DNA of 64,000 nt from NCBI GenBank assembly GCA_947500645.1, contig CANMSD010000001.1, positions 62,001-126,000 on the forward strand, read 5' to 3'. The notes beneath the pieces were generated by a model. The model searched no databases and was not told where the DNA came from. It worked only from the letters and a program-made list of their open reading frames with translations. This DNA comes from an uncultured Erythrobacter sp. (GTDB taxonomy: Bacteria; Pseudomonadota; Alphaproteobacteria; Sphingomonadales; Sphingomonadaceae). Positions 51,069 through 60,202 of the stretch are shown piece by piece (the first letter of the stretch is position 1; every line of letters begins with the position of its first letter). Position numbers and translations under genes: made by a program.

Positions 51069-53087
51069 ATGTTCAAGAAGATACTGATCGCAAATCGCGG
51101 TGAAATCGCCTGCCGTGTTATCAAGACGGCCCGCCGTATGGGGATTGCGACCGTCGCGGTTTACTCCGATGCCGATGCGCGCGCGCCATTTGTGCGGATG
51201 GCGGATGAGGCGGTTCATATCGGGCCTGCGCCAGCGGCCGAAAGTTATCTGATCCCGGAAAAGATTGTCGCCGCGTGCAAGGAAACCGGCGCTGAGGCGG
51301 TGCACCCGGGCTATGGCTTCCTGTCCGAGCGCGCGTCTTTCGTCGAGGCCCTTGAGTCCGAAAACATCGCTTTTATCGGCCCGCCCGCTGGCGCGATTGC
51401 GGCCATGGGCGACAAGATTGAATCGAAGAAGCTCGCCAAGGAAGCGGGCGTGAATGTCGTACCCGGCTTTGTCGGCGAGATCCGCGATACCGACCACGCG
51501 GTCGAGATCGCGAACGAGATCACTTACCCGGTGATGATGAAAGCCAGCGCTGGCGGCGGCGGCAAGGGCATGCGGCTTGCGTACTCTGAAAAGGATGTGC
51601 GCGAGGGCTTCGAAGCGACCAAGCGCGAAGGGCTGAACTCCTTCGGTGATGACCGCGTTTTCATCGAGAAATTCATCGAAAACCCGCGTCATATCGAAAT
51701 CCAGATCTTGGGCGATAAACACGGCAATATTCTCTATCTGAACGAGCGCGAATGCTCGATCCAGCGGCGTCACCAAAAGGTGGTCGAGGAAGCGCCTTCG
51801 CCTTTCGTGACCGAGAAAATGCGCAAGGCAATGGGCGAGCAGTGCGTCGCCCTGTCGCGCGCGGTCGATTACCATTCTGCTGGCACCGTCGAACTGATCG
51901 TCAGCGGCGCAGACAAGACCGGCGAGAGCTTCTACTTCCTCGAAATGAATACCCGGCTGCAGGTTGAACACCCTGTGACCGAGGCGATTACCGGCGTCGA
52001 TCTGGTCGAGCAGATGATCCGCGTTGCGGCTGGCGAGAAGCTGGAAATGACGCAGGACGATATCGGCATTGATGGCTGGTCGATCGAAAACCGTGTCTAT
52101 GCCGAAGATCCGTATCGCGGCTTCCTGCCTTCGACCGGTCGCTTGGTTGAATATCAGCCACCGCTCGAAGGGTGGACCGACGATGGCAGCGCCAATGGCC
52201 GGCGCGGGGTCGATGGCGTGCGCGTGGATGATGGCGTCTATGAAGGCGGCGAGGTCAGCATGTTCTACGACCCGATGATCGCCAAGCTGATCACTTGGGC
52301 GCCGACCCGCGAGGAAGCCGCCGACAAGCAGATCGATGCGCTCGATCGCTTCCGCATCAAGGGCCTCGGCCACAATGTCGATTTCCTCAGCGCGATCATG
52401 CAGCACGAGCGGTTCCGCTCTGGCGAGCTCACCACCGGCTTTATCGCTGAGGAATATCCCGATGGCTTTGAGGGCGCGCCATCTGATGACGCGTGGCTGC
52501 GCCAAATGGCTGCGTTGTTTGCGGGCGCGGAGTTCACCGAGCAGGTGCGCGCAGGCAAGATATCCGGCCAGTTGGCTCCCATTCCAAACCCACCATCGCG
52601 CTGGAATGTCGCGATCGACGGTCGAAACTTCGATGTCCTGCTCGAAACCGGCGGCGCCACTGTCGATGGCGTGCAGATGTTCGGAACCTGGGATTGGGAA
52701 ATGGGAATGCACTTCGCGCAGGTGACCGGCGACAATGAAATGGTGGTCCAGGTTGAGCGGGTTGGAGTGCGCTGGCGCATGACCACGCGCGGTGCTTCTC
52801 ATGAGGCTCTGGTACTGCCAGCGACGATCGCTCCGCTTGCTGAGCATATGATCGAAAAGGTCCCGCCTGATCTTTCCAAGATGCTGATCTGCCCGATGCC
52901 TGGCTTGCTCGTGAAGCTGCATGTCAGCGAGGGTGAAGAGATTCAGCCCGGTCAGCCGCTCGCCACCGTGGAGGCGATGAAGATGGAGAACATCCTGCGC
53001 GCTGAAAAAGAAGGCAAAATCGCCACAATCAACGCGAGTGAAGGTGAGAGCCTGGCAGTGGATGCAGTGATTTTGGAACTTGAGTAA
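51069..53087 (+). CDS. pccA: Propionyl/acetyl-CoA carboxylase alpha subunit (biotin carboxylase + BCCP)
   Basis: 672 residues. Biotin-carboxylase domain: MFKKILIANRGEIACRVIKTARRMG, HPGYGFLSERASFVEA, ATP-grasp lid MMKASAGGGGKGMRLAY, EFIENPRHIEIQ-like KFIENPRHIEIQILGD, and LEMNTRLQVEHPVTEAITG. A middle linker holds the BT domain. C-terminal biotinyl domain with MPGLLVKLHV and VEAMKMENI; K638 is the biotin lysine. Partner of PccB at 42852. Downstream of bioB and DUF3445. Confidence 0.95.
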   Translation: MFKKILIANRGEIACRVIKTARRMGIATVAVYSDADARAPFVRMADEAVHIGPAPAAESYLIPEKIVAACKETGAEAVHPGYGFLSERASFVEALESENIAFIGPPAGAIAAMGDKIESKKLAKEAGVNVVPGFVGEIRDTDHAVEIANEITYPVMMKASAGGGGKGMRLAYSEKDVREGFEATKREGLNSFGDDRVFIEKFIENPRHIEIQILGDKHGNILYLNERECSIQRRHQKVVEEAPSPFVTEKMRKAMGEQCVALSRAVDYHSAGTVELIVSGADKTGESFYFLEMNTRLQVEHPVTEAITGVDLVEQMIRVAAGEKLEMTQDDIGIDGWSIENRVYAEDPYRGFLPSTGRLVEYQPPLEGWTDDGSANGRRGVDGVRVDDGVYEGGEVSMFYDPMIAKLITWAPTREEAADKQIDALDRFRIKGLGHNVDFLSAIMQHERFRSGELTTGFIAEEYPDGFEGAPSDDAWLRQMAALFAGAEFTEQVRAGKISGQLAPIPNPPSRWNVAIDGRNFDVLLETGGATVDGVQMFGTWDWEMGMHFAQVTGDNEMVVQVERVGVRWRMTTRGASHEALVLPATIAPLAEHMIEKVPPDLSKMLICPMPGLLVKLHVSEGEEIQPGQPLATVEAMKMENILRAEKEGKIATINASEGESLAVDAVILELE

Positions 53088-53272
53088 ATCCATATCGACC
53101 TACGGAATGAAATATTCGAAGCCGATTAAGTAATATTTACAAAAGTTTCGGGGTCTTATCCCCAGTTTTCCCAATGTTGGTAAACGCGTTTCACCCAATC
53201 AGTGAAAGCGCGTATGCTTGCCATCTAGTTGAGAAGTTTTCGAGTCGCTTCTGAGCAGACAGGAGTGTAATT
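53088..53272. promoter_or_regulatory. Intergenic region with an imperfect palindrome
   Basis: 185 bases, AT-rich in its left half. CGCGTTTCAC (about 53183-53192) and GTGAAAGCGCG (about 53202-53212) are inverted copies with one bulged base around a seven-base centre, either a hairpin or an operator. The Shine-Dalgarno AGGAG of the next gene lies at 53261-53265. No named regulator site recognised. Confidence 0.4.
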
Positions 53273-53551
53273 GTGGCACAGCGAGGAACCGGTTTCTTTG
53301 ACCGGAAAGGGCAATATTTCAGGACCCCTGAAGAGGCGACGCTAAGCGATTTGTCGGCGCTTCTCGGTAAAATCGGCGATGGCGAAAGCCTTGCGCCAGG
53401 CATCGCCCATACATTGCTTGAAAAGCGTACGGAGATCGAAGGTCTCTTTCTTGAGCACGATGCGATGATGTCCGAGGCCGGAGGCGCGTTTGGCGAAAAA
53501 CGCGATAATGTAGAGCCTCTAGCCGTCCGACGGCGCTCCGAAAAAATCTGA
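53273..53551 (+). CDS. Small soluble protein of unknown function
   Basis: 92 residues from GTG 53273, with AGGAG seven bases upstream, so the weak-looking start is well supported. MAQRGTGFFDRKGQYFRTPEEATLSDLSALLGKIGDGESLAPGIAHTLLEKRTEIEGLFLEHDAMMSEAG is read in blocks; an N-terminal FFDRKGQYFRTPEEAT motif and two helices suggest a compact fold. No family recognised. Monocistronic. Confidence 0.65.
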   Translation: MAQRGTGFFDRKGQYFRTPEEATLSDLSALLGKIGDGESLAPGIAHTLLEKRTEIEGLFLEHDAMMSEAGGAFGEKRDNVEPLAVRRRSEKI

Positions 53552-53567
53552 CAGGCTTGGGAGCGCC

Positions 53568-53957
53568 TTAGCGGCGTTCGACTTCGTTGGCGCGTCCGCG
53601 ATTGCGGACTGTGTAGCCTTTGCCGGACACCAATACGTCGTTGGAATCGCCGGTCAATTCGAGGACTCCTCCAGCAGAGAGGGTCACCACAACATCATTG
53701 CTGTCGCCGGATACGACAACCTTTGATCCGGCGCCGATAAGCACGTCATTGCTCTGACCCGATATTGTGACGTCAGGGCAATTCTTGAGCACGATGTCGT
53801 TCGATTGGCCGCTGATATCAACAGGCTTTCCCTGGCAATCGATCGATCGATCGGCGGCTCGATCTCTTACGTGAATCGTTTCGCCCGGGTCTGCAATTGC
53901 TGGTGTAGCGGTCATGCCGACCATGATTGTACCGAAAATCAGGGACTGTTTGATCAC
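53568..53957 (-). CDS. Exported DUF3060-like repeat protein
   Basis: 129 residues from GTG 53957, with AGGAG seven bases upstream in the transcript. MIKQSLIFGTIMVGMTATPAIA is a signal peptide. The mature protein is a short solenoid: the unit (S/T)G(Q/D)SNDV recurs four times (SGQSNDI, SGQSNDV, SGDSNDV, TGDSNDV) at about 20-residue spacing, as in DUF3060 beta-helix-like proteins. An earlier start at 54179 would hide the signal peptide and is rejected. Function unknown. Confidence 0.78.
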   Translation of the reverse strand: MIKQSLIFGTIMVGMTATPAIADPGETIHVRDRAADRSIDCQGKPVDISGQSNDIVLKNCPDVTISGQSNDVLIGAGSKVVVSGDSNDVVVTLSAGGVLELTGDSNDVLVSGKGYTVRNRGRANEVERR

Positions 53958-54226
53958 TGTGTGGCTCCTATGCGTCAGGCGATGCCAAAGATCACACCGC
54001 AGATTGCGGAGCCTATCACAAATGCAAATCGGAGCGACAGCAATTCGCGTCGGAGCTATCCTTTCAGAATTGCGATCGCAAAGAAACACCGCGCGCTCGA
54101 ACGCGCGATTTCCGATGGAAAATGACCGGACGCGCGGCTTCGCATAGAATTGCTCGATATGGCATTGAGAAATTTGCATTCATGGTAAGTTGCATATAAA
54201 GACTTATATAATGGGGAGATAATTCG

Positions 54227-54628
54227 ATGCAATTGCCGATAACTTCTGTAGCCGCCGCATTGCTAGCCTTGTTGCTGCTGGCGACTGCGGTTCAAACTGT
54301 TCGCAAACGCCTTAAGTTGAAAGCAGCGTTTGGTGATGCAAATGATCAGGGGTTGATCGCAGCAAGTCGTAGTCATGGGAATCTGGCCGAACATGCGCCG
54401 ATCTTCCTGATCATGTTGGGCTTGCTCGAATTTCAAGGAGCCAGCTTTGTGCTATTGTCCGCGATAGCGTCGATATTCGTGGCTGGACGCGTCGCGCATG
54501 TCCTCGGTCTCCATCAACCCTCGGAGCCGGGCAAGGCACCTCTAATGCGGCAAGTCGGTGTTATCACGACTTGGCTAGCGTTGTTGGTATTGGCATTGCT
54601 GCTTTTGCTCGCGGCTCTCCCGAGCTAG
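54227..54628 (+). CDS. MAPEG family membrane protein (third in window)
   Basis: 133 residues with four hydrophobic segments. MQLPITSVAAALLALLLLATAVQTVRKRLKLKAAFGD, SHGNLAEHAPIFLIMLGLLEFQG and FVAGRVAHVLGLHQPSEPGKAPLMRQVGVITTWLALLVL follow the YecN-type MAPEG pattern (basic R/K cluster after helix 1, N-E-P-like HAP, RxxH). It is more distant from the tandem pair at 10403-11304. GGGGAG lies eight bases before the ATG. Confidence 0.87.
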   Translation: MQLPITSVAAALLALLLLATAVQTVRKRLKLKAAFGDANDQGLIAASRSHGNLAEHAPIFLIMLGLLEFQGASFVLLSAIASIFVAGRVAHVLGLHQPSEPGKAPLMRQVGVITTWLALLVLALLLLLAALPS

Positions 54629-54644
54629 CGCTGTTGATCCTGAG

Positions 54645-55415
54645 CTAACCCTCAAAAATCGCCACCGCGCGTATCCACCCGGCACTGGCGCGCTCGATCT
54701 TCACCGGAAAGCAGCTGAAGGTGAACCCGTGCGGCGGAAGCGCGGCGAGGTTGGTCAGCTTCTCGATCTGATAATAGGGTCGAATACGCCCCGCCTTGTG
54801 TCCCTCCCAGATGATCGACGGATCGCGGGTCTCGGCCCAGCGTTTTGCCGTGTGGCTGAAAGGCGCATCCCAGCTCCAGGCATCGGTGCCGACGACTTCG
54901 ACGCCGCACTCGGTCAGCCACAAAGTAGCCTCTGCGCCCAGACCGACGCCTTGGTCGGTGAAGTTATCTGTGCCGTACTCCGCACCGGATTGGATCAGCA
55001 CTATATCAAGCGGTTGCAGGTCGTAACGGATATTCTCGAACGCCTCCTCTAGCTCGGCTGCGGTCACGACATGCCCGTGCGGCAGGTGTGAGAAGTCGAG
55101 CTTTACGCCGGGGCGGAAAAACCGGTCGAGCGGTGCCTCATCAATGCTCGGCGCAGGGTTTGCGCCGTCATCGGTGGTCGAATGGTAATGCCACGGCGCA
55201 TCCATATGAGTGCCATTATGCGTCGACAGTTCGAGCATCTCGACTGCCCAGCCTTCGCCATCGGGCAGGTCTTCTTTCTCCAGCCCAGGGAAGAACATTG
55301 CGATTTGTTCCCACGTGCTCTCATGCGTCGTGTACTGGATTTTGGGGCGCATCACCTCGGGATCGGAGATCACGTCATTGGTGATCGGGATCGAGAGATC
55401 GATGAACTTCGTCAC
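54645..55415 (-). CDS. Cyclase family protein (kynurenine formamidase-like)
   Basis: 256 residues. The metal-binding motif HNGTHMDAPWHY (HxGTHxDxP) is near residue 66, and GTDAWSWD and FSHTAKRW are further family residues. Members hydrolyse N-formylkynurenine or related amides, or act on polyketide-like substrates. The GTG start overlaps the aroB stop (GTGA), so it is the last gene of aroK-aroB-cyclase. Confidence 0.87.
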   Translation of the reverse strand: MTKFIDLSIPITNDVISDPEVMRPKIQYTTHESTWEQIAMFFPGLEKEDLPDGEGWAVEMLELSTHNGTHMDAPWHYHSTTDDGANPAPSIDEAPLDRFFRPGVKLDFSHLPHGHVVTAAELEEAFENIRYDLQPLDIVLIQSGAEYGTDNFTDQGVGLGAEATLWLTECGVEVVGTDAWSWDAPFSHTAKRWAETRDPSIIWEGHKAGRIRPYYQIEKLTNLAALPPHGFTFSCFPVKIERASAGWIRAVAIFEG

Positions 55416-56560
55416 GCAGCGTTGACCGTTTCGCGCAGTTGCTGATCGAGGAAGTCCGCGACATCGGCCAAGTCCACATCGCGTGCCACGAAGGCGTCGC
55501 CAATCGCATTGAGCAGCAGGAAGGGCAGGGTGCCGCCGGCCATTTTCTTGTCATGCCGCATATGATCGACCAATTTCGCACCGTCGCACGTCAGGCCCAG
55601 CGCCGATATCTCTGACGGAAGGCCCGCACCGGCGATTGCGCGTGCTGTGCGTTCCGCATTTTCTTCGCTCAAATGGCCACGCCGCACAGAGTAGCGCGCC
55701 GCCAGAACCATGCCGAGCGCGACGCCTTCGCCGTGGAGCAGCTTTTGCGAAAACCCGGTTTCCGCTTCGAGTGCATGCCCGAACGTGTGTCCGAGATTGA
55801 GGAGCGCGCGGCGACCGGACAGCTCGCGCTCATCCTCCGCGACGATCCGCGCCTTGGCCTTGATACTGGTTGCGATGGCATGAGTGAGTGCTTCCGGTTC
55901 GCGCGCGATCACCCTTGTGCCGTTGCCTTCCAGCCAGCCGAAGAACTCCGCATCGCCCAGCAGGCCGTATTTCAAAACTTCGGCGTAGCCCGCGCCCATT
56001 TCGCGTGGTGGCAGTGTGTCGAGGGTCTTGGGGTCGATCAGTACGGCAGCGGGTTGATGAAATGCGCCGATCAGGTTTTTGCCCGCGCCGGTGTTGATTG
56101 CAGTCTTTCCGCCGACCGAACTGTCGACTTGCGCAAGCAGAGTGGTGGGGATTTGTACGAAGCCGCATCCGCGCTTCAGCACCGAGCATGCAAAGCCGGT
56201 GAGGTCTCCGACCACGCCACCGCCAAGTGCGAAGACGTTGTCGCCGCGCTCTACGCCCTGTGCGAGCAGCCAGTCGGTGAGCTTCTCCAGAACTTCCCAA
56301 GATTTCGCGCCTTCGCCCGGATCGACCACGAACCATTCGGCGTCGTAGTGTTCGCTGTCGAGGCTTTGCTCAATCACCTCGCGGAACAAGCGGTGAGTGC
56401 TCTCGTCGGCTACAAACGGCACTTTGCGTGGATTGATGCCGTTCCGTGGGTGATAATTCTCGTAAAAGTCGCGCGCCTGCACTGCAAAATCGTGCAGCAA
56501 GCCCGCTTCAATCGTGACGTTATAGCTGCGCCCGCCAAGCTCAACCGGAATTAAAGGCAT
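55412..56560 (-). CDS. aroB: 3-dehydroquinate synthase
   Basis: 382 residues. Cyclises DAHP to 3-dehydroquinate, second step of the shikimate pathway. NAD-binding ALGGGVVGDLTGFACSVLKRGCGFVQIPTTLLAQVDSSVGGKTAIN, metal-binding GHTFGHALE and HGEGVALGM, RHDKKMAGGTLPF. ATG 56560 overlaps the aroK stop by ten bases and gives the standard N-terminus; longer frames to 56758 are inside aroK. Confidence 0.96.
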   Translation of the reverse strand: MPLIPVELGGRSYNVTIEAGLLHDFAVQARDFYENYHPRNGINPRKVPFVADESTHRLFREVIEQSLDSEHYDAEWFVVDPGEGAKSWEVLEKLTDWLLAQGVERGDNVFALGGGVVGDLTGFACSVLKRGCGFVQIPTTLLAQVDSSVGGKTAINTGAGKNLIGAFHQPAAVLIDPKTLDTLPPREMGAGYAEVLKYGLLGDAEFFGWLEGNGTRVIAREPEALTHAIATSIKAKARIVAEDERELSGRRALLNLGHTFGHALEAETGFSQKLLHGEGVALGMVLAARYSVRRGHLSEENAERTARAIAGAGLPSEISALGLTCDGAKLVDHMRHDKKMAGGTLPFLLLNAIGDAFVARDVDLADVADFLDQQLRETVNAA

Positions 56561-57129
56561 TGATCGATCGCCTCGATGATGCGGCGCACAGTGTCGTGAT
56601 GCGGGCCGTCCACACTTTCGACCCGGACTTGCGCCTGAGAATAGTACGGCTCCCGCTCGGCATACAGCCGTGAGAGGATTTCCTTGGGATCGCCTGTGCG
56701 CAACAATGGGCGGGTGTTGCGCCGCGATGTCCGCTCGACCAGCGTATCGATGTCGCAATCGATCCAGACGGCAATGGCGTTTTCGAGGATCAGCGCGCGG
56801 GTTTCGTCATCGACGAAGGCACCTCCCCCGGTCGCGATCACGCCAGAGTGTTCATCCATCAGGCGGGCGATTACGCGCCGTTCGCCAGCACGAAAGTATT
56901 CCTCGCCGAATTCCTCGAAAATCTCGGAGACTTTGCGCTGAGCCGCCTCTTCGATGGCATCGTCAGCATCGACGAAATCGCGACCAAGTATGCCTGCGAG
57001 CCGCCGACCAACGGTCGATTTGCCGACGCCCATCAACCCGACCAGCACAATCGGCTTGCGCACCGAGCGGGTTATCCGCGCGATTGCGGTGCCGATATCC
57101 TCGTGGTTTATAGCCGTATGCTCAGTCAT
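56551..57129 (-). CDS. aroK: Shikimate kinase
   Basis: 192 residues. Phosphorylates shikimate. P-loop GLMGVGKST (31-39), DADDAIEE, the EEYFRAGERRVI lid and ATGGGAFVDDETR. A 25-residue N-terminal extension (MTEHTAINHEDIGTAIARI) is longer than in the E. coli enzyme but common in sphingomonads. Overlaps aroB by ten bases. Confidence 0.95.
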   Translation of the reverse strand: MTEHTAINHEDIGTAIARITRSVRKPIVLVGLMGVGKSTVGRRLAGILGRDFVDADDAIEEAAQRKVSEIFEEFGEEYFRAGERRVIARLMDEHSGVIATGGGAFVDDETRALILENAIAVWIDCDIDTLVERTSRRNTRPLLRTGDPKEILSRLYAEREPYYSQAQVRVESVDGPHHDTVRRIIEAIDQCL

Positions 57130-57167
57130 TGCCGCATGGCCTATAGATGGGGTAGGGCGCGTGCAAT

Positions 57168-57353
57168 ATGGCTCGCAAAAACAGCACGATTAGGCCAATG
57201 GAGAATCCGGATGGTCCGTCGCGCTCGCGCGGGCGCTGGATTTGGTATTTGGCAGCGGTGATAGTCTTGGTGATAGTGCTGGCATGGATCGATGGCGGGG
57301 AAGAGCCGCTGCGTCCGATTGTTCAGGAAATTGAGGTGCCAGAAGCATCGTGA
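57168..57353 (+). CDS. Small single-helix membrane protein
   Basis: 61 residues. A basic N-terminus (MARKNSTIRPMENPDGPSRSRGRW) is followed by one hydrophobic helix (about 26-42, YLAAVIVLVIVLAW) and an acidic tail. Probably inner-membrane with a short outer tail. Coupled to the following gene (GTGATG at 57350). ATG 57198 would shorten it by ten residues. No family recognised. Confidence 0.65.
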   Translation: MARKNSTIRPMENPDGPSRSRGRWIWYLAAVIVLVIVLAWIDGGEEPLRPIVQEIEVPEAS

Positions 57354-59275
57354 TGGAGCGTTTTGGCATGAGATGGGTTGGTGTGAAGCCAGCTGGCGTC
57401 GCGGTTGCTATGGGCGCGGCCGTACTCACCGGCACGCTCGCGGCGAGTTATGTTGGCGCTCAGGATGCGCCCGAATCGCTTTTGCCGCCCGGTTTCGACG
57501 ATCCCGCTCCGCCTCCACCACCACCTCCTCCGCCACCGCCGCCGCCTTCCGGCGGTGAAACGGGCGGAGCTCCGGGTGCAACTCCGGGAGCGGGGCCGGT
57601 CGGCCCGGGCGCTCCGCCGCCACTACCGGGCGGAGCCGATCTGCCGCCAGTACCGACCATTTCGAGCGATGAGCTGGGTGACCTTCCTTCGGTCGAAGAA
57701 CTCGAAGCCATGTCGACCGATGAGCTGGATGATCTGCTCGGGCTGAAGCCGCGCTACGATATTCCGCCGGCTGCGCGCCGTTCGATGGCGCGGGTTGGTC
57801 TGCTCGGCCCTGAAGAGGGCGGCCTGCCAACGGCATCGCTCGCACGCCAGCCCGCGGGGCTGGTGAGAGCGGCTCTGGCTGGCACAAAAGGGCGGATGGT
57901 CTCGCGCTGGGGACATATTCTGCTGCGCCGCGCAGCTTCCAGTCGCTTGACTACGCCCGACGGGATGAGTCCGGTGGAGTTCGCTGCGCTTCGGGTCGGT
58001 TTGCTCAACCGGATTGGCGAGTATGCGACTGCACGTGCACTGGCGCAGGATGTCGACACCGGGAACTGGAATACACCGCTCACTACGGCAGCGCTGCAAT
58101 CCTATGTTGCGACAGCCGACTTCGTTGGTGCTTGCCCGGCGGTTCGACTGCAAGGCTCCGAGCGGGACGATCCGCGCTGGGTCATGTGGCAGGCAATCTG
58201 CAATTCCTATGCGGGCGAAACCGCGCTGGCAGGGCAGCAGCTTAACCGTGCGCTCGACAACAACATCGCGCCTGCCATCGATATTCTGCTGGCACGCCGA
58301 TATGCCGGTGCCGCTGGCAATGGTCGGCGCGCTGTCGAGGTTGAATGGGAGGGCGTCGAAGACCTGAACCCGTGGCGCTTTGCGCTCGCCAATGCCGTGG
58401 GTGAGGAAGTTCCTGAAACTTTGCTGGCCGAGGCTGGCCCATATTATTCCCGCGTAGCCGCGATCGGTCCGGTCGTGCCGCTGGCGCAGCGTGCGGAGGC
58501 GGCGAAACTTGCGGGCAGCGAGGGTATTTTGTCCTCCGCCGCAATGGTCGATCTCTACAGTCAGATTTACATCAATGACGACATTACTGGCGACACGGCC
58601 GATTTGGCGACGCGCCTGCGCGAAGCCTATGTCGGTGCCGATCCATCCGCACGGCTCGCTGCGATGCAGGCGATCTGGGGTGAGGGTGCAGAAACCGGTG
58701 CGATCAATGATTACAGCGGCTATGTCTTGACCGCTTATGCTGCCGCACGAATACCCGCCAGTTCAGCGCTTGCTGATCAAGCGGGTGCGCTGATCGCGTC
58801 CATGCTGACCGCCGGTCTTGACCGCGATGCGCTCGCATGGGCGGATGTGGTTCGCGATGGCAGCCTGGGTTGGGCGCTAATCACATTGTCTCAGGCTGAG
58901 CGCGGAGTGCCAGCTAGCCGGGAAGATCTGGACGAGTTTCTCAGCAATGATGAGAGCGAAGAGCAGCGCAAATCGCAATTCCTGATCGCTGGCCTTGCCG
59001 GACTGGACCGAATTTCCGATGCCGATCAATCCGCGCTGTCGAGCGAACTCGATATCGATCTCGATCGCCGTACAAAGTGGGTTCGCATGATCAGTCAGGC
59101 CGGTGAATATCGTAATCAGGCGATGGTCTCGCTCCTCGCTGGGCTAGGCATGCAGGGTACCAGTTGGGAGCAAATGACCCCGCTTCATTTGTACAACATT
59201 GTCTCCGCGCTCAATGCTGCTGGCCTTGGCGCGGAAGCCAGGATGATCGCCGCGGAGGCGGTCGCGCGCGGCTGA
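57350..59275 (+). CDS. Large exported protein with a poly-proline linker
   Basis: 641 residues from GTG 57350, or 640 from ATG 57353. Residues about 10-38 form a signal peptide (AVAMGAAVLTGTLAASYVGA). Then a proline run of thirteen (about 55-67), a Gly/Pro-rich stretch (GGAPGATPGAGPVGPGAPPPLPGGADLPP) and a long helical, tetratricopeptide-like C-terminal domain (repeated Ala/Leu helix pairs, LLARRYAGAAGNG, LREAYVGADPSARLAAMQAIWG). Conserved-looking neighbour of xerC in related genomes as far as I can infer; function unknown. Confidence 0.75.
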   Translation: MMERFGMRWVGVKPAGVAVAMGAAVLTGTLAASYVGAQDAPESLLPPGFDDPAPPPPPPPPPPPPPSGGETGGAPGATPGAGPVGPGAPPPLPGGADLPPVPTISSDELGDLPSVEELEAMSTDELDDLLGLKPRYDIPPAARRSMARVGLLGPEEGGLPTASLARQPAGLVRAALAGTKGRMVSRWGHILLRRAASSRLTTPDGMSPVEFAALRVGLLNRIGEYATARALAQDVDTGNWNTPLTTAALQSYVATADFVGACPAVRLQGSERDDPRWVMWQAICNSYAGETALAGQQLNRALDNNIAPAIDILLARRYAGAAGNGRRAVEVEWEGVEDLNPWRFALANAVGEEVPETLLAEAGPYYSRVAAIGPVVPLAQRAEAAKLAGSEGILSSAAMVDLYSQIYINDDITGDTADLATRLREAYVGADPSARLAAMQAIWGEGAETGAINDYSGYVLTAYAAARIPASSALADQAGALIASMLTAGLDRDALAWADVVRDGSLGWALITLSQAERGVPASREDLDEFLSNDESEEQRKSQFLIAGLAGLDRISDADQSALSSELDIDLDRRTKWVRMISQAGEYRNQAMVSLLAGLGMQGTSWEQMTPLHLYNIVSALNAAGLGAEARMIAAEAVARG

Positions 59276-59284
59276 GCCGGGCCG

Positions 59285-60193
59285 ATGTCAGCCGCCACTC
59301 AAGCCTTTCTCGATATGCTGGCGGCGGAACGCGGCGCAGCGACGAATACGCTTGCCGCCTATGCGCGCGATCTTGCTGGCGCCGAAGAGGCGATTGGTGA
59401 CCTTTCCAGGGCCAGCCGCAATGATGTGGCGAAATTAGCGGGGGAATGGGCCGCGCTTGCGCCGTCCACAGTGGCACGCAAATCCTCGGCCCTGCGGCAA
59501 TTTTTCGGCTTTGCAGTGGATGAGAACTGGCGCGAGGACGATCCTTCCGGTGCTTTGCCGCAACCGCGCGCGCGTCGCCCTCTGCCCAAAGTTCTGTCGC
59601 ATACTCAAGTCGAGCAATTGTTCGCCCGCGCCGAGCTGGAGGCGGATAGCGGAAAACCGGCTGCGCTTCGGCAATTGGCACTTCTCGAGCTGCTTTATGG
59701 ATCGGGCCTGAGAGCGACGGAGCTTGTTTCTCTGCCGGTTAGTGCTGTGCCGCGCGATGCGCCTTTGCTGACTGTCATGGGCAAGGGCGGGCAGGCGCGC
59801 ATGGTTCCGGTGAGCGAGCGGGCGCGCGAAGCAATCTCGAAATGGATGGAAGTTCGCCCGGCAGATTCGCGGTTTCTCTTCCCTTCGCGCGGCGGCAAGC
59901 ATCTGAGCCGGGTGCGATTGTTCCAATTGCTCAAGGATTTGGCAGTGCGGGCCGATCTCGATCCGTCGGGGATCAGCCCGCATGTCTTGCGCCATGCCTT
60001 CGCCACGCATCTGCTTGAGGGCGGGGCGGATTTGCGCGTGCTTCAGACGCTGCTTGGCCATGCGGACATCGCCACCACGCAGATTTACACCCATGTCGAC
60101 GCCGCGCGGCTCGTAGCCTTGGTCAATTCGCGCCATCCCCTTGCTCAACAGGGTGTGCCGCGCCCTCTTGCCCAAAATGATCCATCCGACTAG
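59285..60193 (+). CDS. xerC: Tyrosine recombinase XerC
   Basis: 302 residues. Site-specific recombinase for chromosome dimer resolution. N-terminal SAM-like DNA-binding domain, then catalytic Arg in GSGLRATELVSL, a Lys-bearing beta-hairpin (VMGKGGQARMVPV), the HxxR box HVLRHAFATHLL, the second His/Trp site LGHADIATTQ and the nucleophile Y268 in IYTHV. Complete. Nine bases after the poly-proline gene. Confidence 0.95.
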   Translation: MSAATQAFLDMLAAERGAATNTLAAYARDLAGAEEAIGDLSRASRNDVAKLAGEWAALAPSTVARKSSALRQFFGFAVDENWREDDPSGALPQPRARRPLPKVLSHTQVEQLFARAELEADSGKPAALRQLALLELLYGSGLRATELVSLPVSAVPRDAPLLTVMGKGGQARMVPVSERAREAISKWMEVRPADSRFLFPSRGGKHLSRVRLFQLLKDLAVRADLDPSGISPHVLRHAFATHLLEGGADLRVLQTLLGHADIATTQIYTHVDAARLVALVNSRHPLAQQGVPRPLAQNDPSD

Positions 60194-60202
60194 CGCACTG
60201 GC

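Noticed and set aside
50931..53093. 720-codon open frame on the minus strand opposite pccA
   Set aside because: Antisense shadow produced by GC-rich codon bias; no protein motifs, and pccA on the other strand is unmistakable.
54170..54226. Sigma-70 promoter TTGCAT/TATAAT before the third MAPEG gene
   Set aside because: TATAAT at 54207-54212 is good, but no -35 lies at the right distance; TTGCAT at 54174 is 27 bases away.
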